From Terriglobales bacterium (GTDB lineage Bacteria; Acidobacteriota; Terriglobia; Terriglobales; Acidobacteriaceae), in NCBI GenBank assembly GCA_025936825.1, contig JAICSO010000012.1, forward strand, positions 62,001-126,000: a stretch of 64,000 nucleotides of DNA, read 5' to 3'. A program made the translations under genes and the position numbers. This document shows positions 34,322 through 43,690 of the stretch, one piece after another. Each line of letters opens with the position of its first letter. Position 1 is the first letter of the stretch. The notes under the pieces are model-generated. The model saw only the letters and a program-made list of their open reading frames with translations. It searched no databases and was not told the origin of the DNA.

Positions 34322-35236
34322 GTGGAGTTGCGACTCACATCCCGCTATCTCGCCATCGTCAATCCCGCTGCTGGAGGCGGAAAGACGCGTAGCCTCCTTG
34401 GCCCAGCGCTCGAAAAACTCAAAGCCTCCGGAATCGAAGTTGATGTTCGAGAGACCTCCGCTTCCGGCCACGCGAACGAAATTGCTCGCGATGCCTGGCG
34501 CGAAGGCTACCGTAAATTTATTTCCGTCGGTGGAGACGGCACCTCGTACGAGATCGTGAATGGGCTTTTTCCGCTCAGCGATCGCAGCGAGAAGCCCACT
34601 CTCGCCTTTCTTCCGCTCGGCACCGGCAACTCATTTCTGCGTGATTTCAGCGACCGCGGCGTTGAGTACGCGATGGAATCCCTCATCGCCGGCCGCTCGC
34701 GCTACTGCGACGTGCTCCGCCTAACGCACAAAGACGGCGTGCTGCACTACATCAACATCCTGAGCATTGGCTTTTCCGCAGATGTCGCCACGCTGCGCGC
34801 CCGCCGCTTCAGCCATTGGGGCGAACTCGGTTATCAGATCGCAATTTTCCTGACGCTCGCCCGATTCCGCCGCCGGGCCTTTCCGCTGAAGGCCGACGCC
34901 GATCACCAAATCGATAACCGTCGCTGCCTGTTTCTGACCTTCAACAACAGCAAATTCACCGGCGGCACCATGATGATCGCGCCCACCGCGGAGACCAACG
35001 ACGGCTTGATCGAATTTGTTCGATGGGGCCCGATTGGCCGCGTCGGATTGATTCGCAACCTGCCCGGCCTCTATGACGGCACCCACATCCAGCATCCGCT
35101 GGCAGAAGTCCGCAAAGTCCATCGGGTTGACTTCCAACTCGATGGACCAGTTGATGTGATGATCGACGGCGAAGTCGTCACTCTGCATTGTCAAACTTTA
35201 GACGTGCTGCCATGCGCGCTCACGGTCGTGGTATAA
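34322..35236 (+). CDS. Diacylglycerol/sphingosine kinase-family protein (YegS-like)
   Basis: 304 residues starting at GTG. YLAIVNPAAGGGKTRSLLGPAL is the first nucleotide-binding block and ISVGGDGTSYEIVNGLFPL holds the family GGDGT; FLPLGTGNSFLRDFS follows. The C-terminal beta sandwich ends with VDVMIDGEVVTLHCQTLDV. The family phosphorylates diacylglycerol, sphingosine or similar long-chain alcohols. At the end of the lipid cluster it would add phosphate to the alcohol or glyceride product. Confidence 0.87.
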   Translation: MELRLTSRYLAIVNPAAGGGKTRSLLGPALEKLKASGIEVDVRETSASGHANEIARDAWREGYRKFISVGGDGTSYEIVNGLFPLSDRSEKPTLAFLPLGTGNSFLRDFSDRGVEYAMESLIAGRSRYCDVLRLTHKDGVLHYINILSIGFSADVATLRARRFSHWGELGYQIAIFLTLARFRRRAFPLKADADHQIDNRRCLFLTFNNSKFTGGTMMIAPTAETNDGLIEFVRWGPIGRVGLIRNLPGLYDGTHIQHPLAEVRKVHRVDFQLDGPVDVMIDGEVVTLHCQTLDVLPCALTVVV

Positions 35237-35251
35237 GAACGGAATCTGCCC

Positions 35252-35680
35252 ATGTCCAAACTGAGCGAACAACGCGAGCAAGAAGCCTCAACTCCCGAGA
35301 AGAAAGGTCCGCGCTGGCTCTGGATCCTGATTGCGATTGGTGTTCTTCTCGGCGCCTGGGCGGCCTACGATTACCACTCCTACAGCAAGGTCAGCACGTT
35401 AGATAACTTCGCAAAATGTCTCAGTTCCAAGGGATTCCACATGTACGGCGCGTGGTGGTGTCCGCACTGCACCGAACAGAAGGAATCATTCGGCTTCGCG
35501 TTTCAATACGTGGCTTACACCGAGTGTGGCATTGAAGGTCAGACGCACAGCATGAATGAGCAGTGCAAGAGCGCCGGCATCCAGCATTTTCCGACTTGGC
35601 AGTTCCCGGACGGGCACCGCGAGGAAGGTGTCTTGCCGCTTCCAACTCTGGCAGAGAAGAGCGGATGCAAACTGCCGTGA
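35252..35680 (+). CDS. Membrane-anchored thioredoxin-like protein with CPHC motif
   Basis: 142 residues. One membrane segment (LWILIAIGVLLGAWAAY, residues of about 22-40) and an exported thioredoxin-like domain with AWWCPHCTEQKESF. FPTWQFPDGHREEGVLPLPTL near the end is the cis-Pro part. The same domain is fused to VKOR in many bacteria; here the VKOR gene follows and overlaps by 16 bases. The pair would oxidise Cys pairs in exported proteins. Confidence 0.85.
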   Translation: MSKLSEQREQEASTPEKKGPRWLWILIAIGVLLGAWAAYDYHSYSKVSTLDNFAKCLSSKGFHMYGAWWCPHCTEQKESFGFAFQYVAYTECGIEGQTHSMNEQCKSAGIQHFPTWQFPDGHREEGVLPLPTLAEKSGCKLP

Positions 35681-36126
35681 CTGCACCGTCGGCAGGTAGA
35701 ACAAGCAGAATCTATCCGGCGATCGCGCTGCTCGCTTTTGCCGGAATACTTGTTTCGTCGATCTCTCTCTACCACCACTTCAGCAAATCCAAAACGTCGT
35801 TCTGTGATATCGGGCAATCGTTCAACTGCGATCTGGTGAACCGCAGCGAATACTCCATGTTTCACGGGATTCCAGTAGCCCTGCTCGGAATCCTCGGCTA
35901 CTTGCTCATCCTCGCGCTTGCGACCGTGTATCGCGAGAAGGCCGAAACTCCGTTCATCCTCGCCGGCACTACACTTGCCGGCCTCGGATTTGCGCTCTAT
36001 CTCACATACATCGAGGCGTTCGTGCTCCACGCCTGGTGTATTCTGTGCCTCAGTTCGCTGGCACTCGTTGCCATTGCGTCCATGCTCAGCGTTTGGAACG
36101 CAGCCAAAGCTCTCAAAGCTCAGTAA
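35665..36126 (+). CDS. Vitamin K epoxide reductase-family membrane protein (DsbB analogue)
   Basis: About 153 residues with four membrane segments. Loop Cys residues are in FCDIGQSFNCDLVNRSEYS and the CxxC site is WCILCLSSL, the usual VKOR arrangement. It passes electrons from a thioredoxin-like partner to quinone. The ATG at 35665 with GAGAAGAGCGG upstream is preferred to the longer ORF-track start. VKOR instead of DsbB is common in Acidobacteria, Actinobacteria and cyanobacteria. Confidence 0.9.
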   Translation: MQTAVTAPSAGRTSRIYPAIALLAFAGILVSSISLYHHFSKSKTSFCDIGQSFNCDLVNRSEYSMFHGIPVALLGILGYLLILALATVYREKAETPFILAGTTLAGLGFALYLTYIEAFVLHAWCILCLSSLALVAIASMLSVWNAAKALKAQ

Positions 36127-36524
36127 ATCCAGGCTGGTTTGCCGTCCTTGTCACGAAACGTATAAGTCTCGTCGCCGTGCTTTACCGCCCGCGCAAAGAT
36201 CGTCTGCACGCCTTCGAACTCGGTCTTCCAGCCGGTAACCTCGATGGTGTCGCCCTTTTGCAGGTGCATGTCCACGAGCTTGACGAAGTCGGTGGTGGCC
36301 AGGTGGACTTCAATCACCTCTCCACTTTCCAACTTGAACATGATGTGCGAGCCCATTCCCCCGCTCACTGGACACTGCCGATCCTTCAAATCATCGACGG
36401 TGCCCTTGTAAACCGCTTCGGCGGCCGCATTGTATTTTGGGGCCTTGGGCGATGGATTCGGCTTGGGGGCAGTCTGCGCAACCGCAAGCGACGCCAGCAC
36501 GAAGATTGCAATCAGGAGTCTCAT
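36120..36524 (-). CDS. Exported OB-fold-like hypothetical protein
   Basis: 134 residues. A signal peptide (LLIAIFVLASLAVAQTA), a Pro/Lys linker and a beta-rich domain (YKGTVDDLKDRQC, SHIMFKLESGEVIEVHLA, KGDTIEVTGWKTEF, QTIFARAVKHGDETYTFRD) that looks like the small OB-fold proteins exported by many acidobacteria. No function is known. It converges on the VKOR gene with a 7-base overlap. Confidence 0.65.
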   Translation of the reverse strand: MRLLIAIFVLASLAVAQTAPKPNPSPKAPKYNAAAEAVYKGTVDDLKDRQCPVSGGMGSHIMFKLESGEVIEVHLATTDFVKLVDMHLQKGDTIEVTGWKTEFEGVQTIFARAVKHGDETYTFRDKDGKPAWIY

Positions 36525-36886
36525 AAGTTCCTCCTACAGCGCCTTCCTGACTCTCTGCGTCTATCATCGGCCCACCCGCCAACACCCGCTGTGATGGCGG
36601 TCACAATGCGCTGTGCTCGCAACCCTGACTATCGAGGCCTTGCGCTGCGAGTCGAAGGTGGGTGGCCCACCCCCGCCTGAGGAGCGAAGTTCTAGTTTCC
36701 GGTGCTGACAAGTCATTTGGAATTGAGAATTGGCAACCGGCCACACCTCCACCCAAATCGATTTGCTACTGCGGAATTTTGAATGTTAAAAAAGGCGCTC
36801 ACATTTGCCCGCGCCCTCTGCCGCTGATAACATTATTTGTTTCCCTTCAATTGCAATTCGCAGTCATACATTCATACGGAGGCCAC
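36525..36886. other. Intergenic region upstream of gap
   Basis: About 360 bases without a supported gene. It contains a GGTGGGTGGCCCACCCC palindrome near 36660, a TTGCCC-17-TAACAT promoter candidate and a strong ribosome site (GGAGG) before the gap ATG. The ORF-track extension of gap into this region (start at 36662) has no conserved sequence. Confidence 0.55.
36805..36833 (+). promoter_or_regulatory. Possible sigma-70 promoter for gap
   Basis: TTGCCC, 17-base spacer, TAACAT, ending 53 bases before the gap ATG. Spacing is ideal, and the boxes are moderate. Confidence 0.4.
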
Positions 36887-37894
<1,008 letters not shown>

Positions 37895-37898
37895 AAAT

Positions 37899-37987
37899 CA
37901 GTGGCTAGTGGCTAGTGACTAGTTGTCAGTCTCAGCGGTAGCGCGAAAAACTGACTGCTAATCATTAGCCACTAGTCACTAGCCACT
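37899..37987. repeat. Long inverted repeat between gap and pgk, family D
   Basis: Left arm AGTGGCTAGTGGCTAGTGAC and right arm TTAGCCACTAGTCACTAGCC make a long imperfect hairpin, with CAGTC..GACTG pairing inside. The same CTAGTGACTAGTGGCTAG words recur after tpiA and before asd. It may reduce or end transcription between gap and pgk. Confidence 0.8.
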
Positions 37988-38005
37988 TCCTCAAAGAGGC
38001 CCATC

Positions 38006-39217
38006 ATGTCGAAATTATCTATTCGCGATCTTCCGCTTAATGATCATAGGATTTTCATGCGGGTCGATTTCAACGTCCCGCTTGACGACAACGGCCGCGT
38101 AACTGACGACACCCGCATCAAAGAAACACTTCCCACAATTGAGTATGCGCTGCGCCACGGCGCGCGCCTGATTCTTGCTTCCCACCTTGGACGTCCAAAG
38201 GGCAAGCCCAATCCGAAAATGAGCCTGAAGCCGGTGGCCGAGCGGCTGCGCATGCTGCTCGACAGGAACCTGGCTTCGAGCGAAAACGTTGGCTTCTGTC
38301 CTGACTGCGTAGGGGTTGAAGCCGAGGAAATGGCAGGCAAGCTCGAAAAAGGTCAGACGCTGCTGCTCGAGAACTTGCGTTTCCACGCCGAAGAAGAAGC
38401 CAACGACGAGAAGTTCTCGAAACAATTGGCTAATCTTTGCGACTACTACGTGAACGACGCTTTTGGCACCGCGCACCGCGCGCACGGGTCGACAGTGGGC
38501 ATCACCAAGTTCACGCAGAAGTCTGCGGCGGGCTTGCTGATGGAAAAGGAACTCGATTACCTCGGCAAGGCCATGCAGCATCCGGAGAAACCGTTTGTGG
38601 CGATTCTTGGCGGTGCTAAAGTCAGCGACAAAATTGCCGTGATCGAGAACCTGCTGAAAAAAGTCGATACCCTGATCATCGGCGGCGCCATGGCCTACAC
38701 CTTCCTGAAAGCCCAGGGCGTGCAGGTAGGGAAGTCGCGCGTGGAGGAGGACAAACTCGATCTCGCCCGCCAGATCCTGGCTGATGCTAAGGCGAAGAAC
38801 GTGAAGTTTCTGTTGCCAGTCGATCACGTTGTCGCCGACAAGCTCGACGCGAGTGCAAAGGCCCAGAGCATAGGCAAGGGACAGCCAATTCCTGATGGCC
38901 TGATGGGACTCGACATCGGTCCGGAGTCGGTCGAGATCTTCTCTGAAGAGATTGGCCGCGCCGCGACGATTGTTTGGAATGGACCGATGGGCGTGTTCGA
39001 GATTCCTCAGTTCGCCAAAGGCACGTTCAAGGTGGCGCGGGCTGTGGCGGAGAATGCCGGAGCAACGTCGATTATCGGCGGCGGAGATTCCGTTTCTGCT
39101 GTAAAGGCAGCGGGAGTAGCGGACAAGATCTCGCACATCTCGACCGGAGGCGGCGCTTCACTCGAGTTCCTCGAAGGCAAAGTGCTGCCCGGGGTGGAAG
39201 CGCTGACAGACAAGTAG
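38006..39217 (+). CDS. pgk: Phosphoglycerate kinase
   Basis: 403 residues. [91 protein letters not shown] and [13 protein letters not shown] are the classical blocks of the two-domain enzyme. It transfers phosphate from 1,3-bisphosphoglycerate to ADP. The long ORF on the opposite strand (373 codons) is a shadow of this codon-biased gene. Confidence 0.98.
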   Translation: MSKLSIRDLPLNDHRIFMRVDFNVPLDDNGRVTDDTRIKETLPTIEYALRHGARLILASHLGRPKGKPNPKMSLKPVAERLRMLLDRNLASSENVGFCPDCVGVEAEEMAGKLEKGQTLLLENLRFHAEEEANDEKFSKQLANLCDYYVNDAFGTAHRAHGSTVGITKFTQKSAAGLLMEKELDYLGKAMQHPEKPFVAILGGAKVSDKIAVIENLLKKVDTLIIGGAMAYTFLKAQGVQVGKSRVEEDKLDLARQILADAKAKNVKFLLPVDHVVADKLDASAKAQSIGKGQPIPDGLMGLDIGPESVEIFSEEIGRAATIVWNGPMGVFEIPQFAKGTFKVARAVAENAGATSIIGGGDSVSAVKAAGVADKISHISTGGGASLEFLEGKVLPGVEALTDK

Positions 39218-39263
39218 GCTGGTTGGGGCTCTGGCGTCGTTCTCGAAGACGGACTGCTTTCGT

Positions 39264-39363
39264 AGGAGGCGCACCAGCTCCGCAGGAGCGGAATATAAAT
39301 AGCCCGGGGGCGTAAGCCCCGGGTAGGTTGTTTGTACACGCGAGTCCCGAAGGGACGGCACAA
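39264..39363. repeat. Intergenic palindromic repeat, family A copy 2
   Basis: GCACCAGCTCCGCAGGAGCGGAATATAAATAGCCCGGGGGCGTAAGCCCCGGGTAGG, a spacer, then AGTCCCGAAGGGACGGCAC. The block order matches the copies at 3.35 and 47.4 kb. Three hairpins are possible (CTCCGCAGGAG, GGGGCGTAAGCCCC, GTCCCGAAGGGAC). Confidence 0.8.
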
Positions 39364-39374
39364 GAAGAAGCACG

Positions 39375-39998
39375 GTGCGAGAAATCAGAATTCATCTCAT
39401 TTCCGCCCCAAAAAAGGCCCTTGAAATTTGCGGCCCTGCGGACATTACAACGGAGCAAACAGAAGCCATTGTGAACGCCGCAAACTCCCATCTCATAGGC
39501 GGTGGCGGCGTGGACGGCGCCATCCACGATGCGGGCGGACCCTCGATTCTGGCCGAATGCCGGGCGTATGTTTCGAGGCACGGCAATTTGCCTCCCGGAA
39601 AGGCGATGCTTACCTCCGGCGGCGATCTCCCGGCGAAGTTTGTAATTCACACCGTGGGCCCGGTTTATCGTGGTGGTGAGCACGGCGAAAAGGAACTACT
39701 GGCAAGCTGCTATTGCGAATCGATTCGGCTCGCCGACGTGCACGGGATCAGTTCGCTGGCATTTCCCGCAATCTCGACCGGAGCTTACGGATACCCGCTG
39801 CACGAGGCTGCGGCCGTGGCGGTGAAAGCGGTCTTGGACACACTCCGAGCCGCGAAGTCTGTCGAGCGAGTTCGGTTCGTGCTGTTCGACCACGGCGCGA
39901 CCAAGGCATATACGCGTGCGGCTGAGAAGTTGCTGCATGAGCGAGGTCGGGGCGACTACGCAATCGACAAGGTTGTTGCACCAGAATCTGACGCATGA
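39375..39998 (+). CDS. Macro-domain protein (ADP-ribose/O-acetyl-ADP-ribose hydrolase-like)
   Basis: 207 residues from GTG. ADITTEQTEAIVNAANSHLIGGGGVDGAIHDAGG has the Asn and Gly-rich loops that bind ADP-ribose; KAMLTSGGDLPAKFVIHTVGPVY and FPAISTGAYGYPLHEAA follow in the MacroD/YmdB pattern. Members remove ADP-ribose from proteins or hydrolyse O-acetyl-ADP-ribose. It overlaps the HAD gene downstream by four bases. The start lies directly after the family A repeat. Confidence 0.92.
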   Translation: MREIRIHLISAPKKALEICGPADITTEQTEAIVNAANSHLIGGGGVDGAIHDAGGPSILAECRAYVSRHGNLPPGKAMLTSGGDLPAKFVIHTVGPVYRGGEHGEKELLASCYCESIRLADVHGISSLAFPAISTGAYGYPLHEAAAVAVKAVLDTLRAAKSVERVRFVLFDHGATKAYTRAAEKLLHERGRGDYAIDKVVAPESDA

Positions 39999-40759
39999 TC
40001 TTCTTCGACATCGACGGTACCCTGATCGACCATCTCAGCGCCTCCGCCGCTGCAAGCCTGGCGCTTTACGATGAATATCCCGGCCAGATTCCGTTCTCGC
40101 GTGCCGAGTTCCCTGTGGTCTGGGAATCGATCATGGACGTTCACTACAACCGCTTTACACGCGGCGAAATCTCTCTGTGGGAACAGCGGCGCGCGCGCAT
40201 CCGCGATTCCTTTGGCTCCCCGGAAATGACCGACGCCGAAGCCCACGAGAGATACTACGTCTTTATCCGCGAGTACGAGAACCTCACCCGTGCCTACGAC
40301 GACGTCGCCCCTTGTCTGGAAAAGTTAGCCGGCCATAAGCTCGGCATCATTTCAAACGGTGTCGGCGATCAGCAACTAGGCAAGCTCCGCCGCGCCGGGA
40401 TTGTCGACCATTTCACGGTCATGGCCTTTCCTGAAGACACAGGCTTCGGCAAGCCGCATCCCAGTATTTTTCAGGAAGCCTGTCGTCGCGCCGGCGAAGA
40501 TCCTCGCCACTGTATTTATGTCGGCGACGATCTGATCAACGACATTCACGCTAGTCACGCGCTTGGCATTCGTCCCATCTGGGTCGATCGCGTGGGAAGC
40601 ACAACCAGCAGCGTTCCAGCTCAAAGGATTACGTCGTTAATCCAACTCGCCGAAGTGCTGGAAGGATTAACTGATACAAGCTGCTTGAAAGAAACCGCCT
40701 CACCACAGAGGACACAGAGTCCCACAGAGGAACTGCCACAGAGGTCTGTTCCACAATGA
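39995..40759 (+). CDS. HAD-family hydrolase (YjjG-like) with repeat-encoded tail
   Basis: 254 residues. FFDIDGTLIDH (motif I with both Asp), GIISNGVGDQQLGKLRRAGI (motif II), FGKPHPSIFQEA (motif III Lys) and YVGDDLINDIHASHALGIRPIWVDR (motif IV) are intact, so it should be an active phosphatase, probably of nucleotides or sugar phosphates. The last 25 or so residues (SPQRTQSPTEELPQ) are encoded by the family C palindrome, so the original stop was probably lost or never there. Translation is coupled to the macro-domain gene by ATGA. Confidence 0.88.
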   Translation: MIFFDIDGTLIDHLSASAAASLALYDEYPGQIPFSRAEFPVVWESIMDVHYNRFTRGEISLWEQRRARIRDSFGSPEMTDAEAHERYYVFIREYENLTRAYDDVAPCLEKLAGHKLGIISNGVGDQQLGKLRRAGIVDHFTVMAFPEDTGFGKPHPSIFQEACRRAGEDPRHCIYVGDDLINDIHASHALGIRPIWVDRVGSTTSSVPAQRITSLIQLAEVLEGLTDTSCLKETASPQRTQSPTEELPQRSVPQ

Positions 40760-40806
40760 AATTCCTCTGTGGCGTTCCTTCGTGTACCTCTGTGCTCTCT
40801 GTGGTA
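40701..40806. repeat. Inverted repeat, family C copy 3, overlapping the end of the HAD gene
   Basis: CACCACAGAGGACACAGAG on the left and CCTCTGTGCTCTCTGTGGT on the right form long imperfect arms; CACAGAGGAA / TTCCTCTGTG pairs inside. The left half is translated as the tail of the HAD hydrolase. Confidence 0.8.
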
Positions 40807-40853
40807 AAGGTTTTGTGCTTCTGTGTTGAAAAATCTTAATAAAGGACTCGTTC

Positions 40854-41606
40854 ATGGCTCGTAAGAAGCTAATCGCCGCAAATTGGAAGATGTACAAGAA
40901 CCCGGAGCAATCGAAGCAGTTCTTCACCGATTTCCTGCCGATGGTGCAAGGCCACGATCGCGACGAGATCGTCGTCTGCCCACCATATGTAAACCTGCAC
41001 GCCGCTCTCGAAGCTGCAAAGGGATCGCAGGTCGCCATCGGCGCACAGGATGTCTACTGGAAGGAAGAAGGCGCCTTCACTGGGGAAATTTCCTCGACCA
41101 TGCTTGTTGCGGTTGGCTGCACCCACGTGATCATCGGACACTCCGAGCGCCGCCAGTACTTTGGCGAGACTGACGACAGCGTCAACCTGAAGCTGAAGGC
41201 CGCCCTGGAGCACGGACTCACTCCCATCGTTTGCGTCGGGGAAGTGCTTGAAGAGCGCGAAGCGGGACTCACCGAAGATGTTCTTCGCCGCCAATGCGTG
41301 CGGGCGTTCAATGCCCTCTCCGCAAGGAAGGCGGCGAAGTTGGTCATCGCTTACGAACCAGTCTGGGCCATCGGCACCGGAAAGACTGCCACGCCGCAAA
41401 TGGCTTCCGACGCGCACGTGATCATTCGAGCCGAGGCCGCGAAGGCGTTTGGCGACGATTTTGCCGCGGCGCTGCGCATTCTCTACGGCGGCTCGGTGAA
41501 GCCCGACAACGCACACGCACTCATGGCTGAAGACGAAATTGACGGCGCCCTGGTCGGCGGCGCCAGTCTGGATCCAAAGTCGTTTACCGCGATTGTGAAG
41601 TACTGA
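40854..41606 (+). CDS. tpiA: Triosephosphate isomerase
   Basis: 250 residues. AANWKMYKN (catalytic Lys), IIGHSERRQYFGETD (catalytic His), VIAYEPVWAIGTGKTATPQ (catalytic Glu and flexible loop) and ILYGGSVKPDNAHALM (phosphate loop) are all intact. It interconverts dihydroxyacetone phosphate and glyceraldehyde 3-phosphate. Together with gap and pgk it gives a split glycolysis cluster interrupted by the macro-domain and HAD genes. Confidence 0.98.
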   Translation: MARKKLIAANWKMYKNPEQSKQFFTDFLPMVQGHDRDEIVVCPPYVNLHAALEAAKGSQVAIGAQDVYWKEEGAFTGEISSTMLVAVGCTHVIIGHSERRQYFGETDDSVNLKLKAALEHGLTPIVCVGEVLEEREAGLTEDVLRRQCVRAFNALSARKAAKLVIAYEPVWAIGTGKTATPQMASDAHVIIRAEAAKAFGDDFAAALRILYGGSVKPDNAHALMAEDEIDGALVGGASLDPKSFTAIVKY

Positions 41607-41611
41607 AGGCA

Positions 41612-41684
41612 AGTTGCTAGTGACTAGTGGCTAGCATCCCTGGTTCTGCGTCATCCCGAAATCCCGCGCTTTCACCAGCGGGAT
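41612..41684. repeat. Family D words and a short hairpin after tpiA
   Basis: TTGCTAGTGACTAGTGGCTAG (family D) is followed by ATCCCGC-gctttcacca-GCGGGAT, a 7-bp hairpin. The rest of the 200-base gap to the GNAT gene shows nothing else. Confidence 0.6.
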
Positions 41685-41812
41685 GAGGGATCTCGTGTGC
41701 ACCCCGTTGCTCCTTGTGGACTTACCCTCTACTACGTCATCGCGAACACCACGACGAGAGAAATCCTGCGTGCAGCACCGCTGAACGCCTTGTCACCACC
41801 CAAGAGGTACTG

Positions 41813-42322
41813 CTAGCTGATCTCTTTCGCATACTCAATTAGCGTCATGCCGAAGAAATCGGAAATCTTGCCCGTGCGCCGGAAACCGTTCCGCTCATAA
41901 AACCGCATTGCTGGGATCAACGGTTCCGTCGTATCCAGCGTGACGCGCTTGCAGCCGCGTTGTTTCAACTCAGATTCCGCACGCTCCAACAACTCCTTGG
42001 CGATACCGCGCCCTTGCCATTCCGGCAACACACTCATGCCCCGCAAGTGACCTTCTGCGTCGCCAATCACGCCGCACGCGATGGTTCCGACGATCTCTGA
42101 TGAGCCTGTTTCGGCGACGAAGACGACCATATCCCTCAACCTCTGATCCAGCAACTCAGGGTTGAGCACGGTGTCTTCGAAAGCTGCGGGCGTGTAGAGG
42201 GTCTGATACGGTGCAAAAGCGCTTCGAAGGCACACAAGAACGCCATCTCGATCTTGCGCCACGGCCCGTCGGACGCGAACGACCAACGACGAACGGCCAA
42301 CGACGGCGTTCACCTCAGCCAC
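41813..42322 (-). CDS. GNAT-family N-acetyltransferase
   Basis: About 169 residues. [25 protein letters not shown] is the acetyl-CoA pyrophosphate loop (Q/RxxGxG/A), and [11 protein letters not shown] the usual C-terminal block. The GTG start overlaps the dapD stop by 13 bases, so it is coupled to it. The first 17 codons are built from GTTGGCCGTTCGTCGTTGGTCGTT repeats; later GTG/TTG starts are possible. The substrate is unknown. Confidence 0.82.
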   Translation of the reverse strand: MAEVNAVVGRSSLVVRVRRAVAQDRDGVLVCLRSAFAPYQTLYTPAAFEDTVLNPELLDQRLRDMVVFVAETGSSEIVGTIACGVIGDAEGHLRGMSVLPEWQGRGIAKELLERAESELKQRGCKRVTLDTTEPLIPAMRFYERNGFRRTGKISDFFGMTLIEYAKEIS

Positions 42323-43143
42323 TCTTCCAACTCCACACCCTTATCCGTCTTCTCGTCGCGATATTTCACGATCACAGGCGTGTAAAGCGAAATGCCCCAT
42401 TCGGCAGCCTGACCCTTTTTGACGGTACGAGAGCCGGGAACCACGACAGCCCCTTCCGGGACCTCAAGCGTGCCGTTCTCTCCTGCGCGGACCACCTGGC
42501 CGTGAACTAAGTCATAGAGCGGCGTCGATCTGGTGAGGATTGTTCCTGCCCCAAGTACAGCGCGTGTGCGCACCAGAGTTCCTTCGTATACACCGCAGTT
42601 TCCACCGATCAGAACGTCGTCTTCAATGATCACCGGGGCAGCATTTACAGGCTCGAGAACACCGCCAATCTGGGCGGCGGCGCTTACGTGCACGCGCTTG
42701 CCGATCTGGGCGCAGGATCCCACCAAGGCGTGAGAATCGATCATCGTGCCTTCATCTACATAGGCGCCCACGTTGATGTACATAGGCGGCATGCAAATTA
42801 CCGAAGGAGCTACATACGCTCCGGTCCGAACCGAAGACCCGCCGGGAACCACTCTCACCCGATCTGCAGCAGAGAACTTCCGGGCAGGGAAGGTGTCCTT
42901 GTCCACAAAGGAGAGACATTCCCCACTGCTCATCTGTGCCAACTCGCCTAGTCGAAACCCAAGCAGGATCCCCTGTTTGACCCAGACATTCACCTGCCAG
43001 TGCCCGTCCTTCTTCTCTGCTGCCCTGATCTCGCCCCGGGTCAGGGCCTCCCGAAATTGCTCGAAGATGGGCCGAGCGCTCCGGTCTCCGGATGCCGTGG
43101 GAAGACTAGCAAGTCTTTCAATTTCTGCGCGTATTGTGCTCAT
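42310..43143 (-). CDS. dapD: Tetrahydrodipicolinate N-succinyltransferase
   Basis: 277 residues. N-terminal helical part, then left-handed beta-helix hexapeptides ([51 protein letters not shown]). It succinylates tetrahydrodipicolinate in the succinylase branch of the DAP/lysine pathway. It is on the same strand as dapA, dapB, lysC and asd but separated from dapA by an uncertain ORF on the other strand. Confidence 0.95.
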   Translation of the reverse strand: MSTIRAEIERLASLPTASGDRSARPIFEQFREALTRGEIRAAEKKDGHWQVNVWVKQGILLGFRLGELAQMSSGECLSFVDKDTFPARKFSAADRVRVVPGGSSVRTGAYVAPSVICMPPMYINVGAYVDEGTMIDSHALVGSCAQIGKRVHVSAAAQIGGVLEPVNAAPVIIEDDVLIGGNCGVYEGTLVRTRAVLGAGTILTRSTPLYDLVHGQVVRAGENGTLEVPEGAVVVPGSRTVKKGQAAEWGISLYTPVIVKYRDEKTDKGVELEEWLR

Positions 43144-43327
43144 GGAAAACGAAAAGTATATCGAATGATCCTGGTTCGGGTATCAAACCGGCCCAAAGTA
43201 CTTACCTTAAGCCCCACAACAACTTACCTTGAGAAAAATTGCTGGCCATCAGTTTTTCTCGGCATCTTAACAGTCCTTTAACAGCATCATACTCCCGCTC
43301 GGATTGTGCTCAGGGGGAACACAAGGT

Positions 43328-43690
43328 ATGAAGGAAAAGTCCGGTGTTGGACAGGTAAATCCAACCGCAGTAGCCGCTACCGTTAGAACAGTCATTGACC
43401 ATCATCAAACGAAATTGAATGCTGCCGAGGCGCAGTCCCCGGCATTGCCTTCTCTTCAACCCAGAAATGTTAACTATGCTGTGGCGGACCTATTCGGCCG
43501 GTGTTTCCTGAGGGTCTGCTATTGGGTGGACGTATTCTCTTCCATGAGAAGGCGTGGCGAGCCGTTGCCCTATGTCCCGTTCACACATCAGCCAATACGC
43601 TCTTTGGCGGCAATGCAGCCCACCCAAGGGCTAATAGAAGCTGAGTCAGCGGGGAAGGCGATTGGAACCCCACCGGTAGCAAGCGCCTAA
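43328..43690 (+). CDS. Uncertain ORF between dapD and dapA
   Basis: About 120 codons on the plus strand from ATG after ACAAGGT. It lies in the gap between dapD and dapA, which are both on the minus strand, and converges with the dapA stop (4-base overlap). Codon use is less GC-rich at third positions than in the genes around it. VNYAVADLFGRCFLRVCYWVDVF is the only hydrophobic stretch. No family recognised, and it may not be a gene. Confidence 0.35.
   Translation: MKEKSGVGQVNPTAVAATVRTVIDHHQTKLNAAEAQSPALPSLQPRNVNYAVADLFGRCFLRVCYWVDVFSSMRRRGEPLPYVPFTHQPIRSLAAMQPTQGLIEAESAGKAIGTPPVASA

Noticed and set aside
38015-39136. 373-codon minus-strand ORF opposite pgk
   Set aside because: Antisense shadow caused by the codon bias of pgk; no protein-family blocks.
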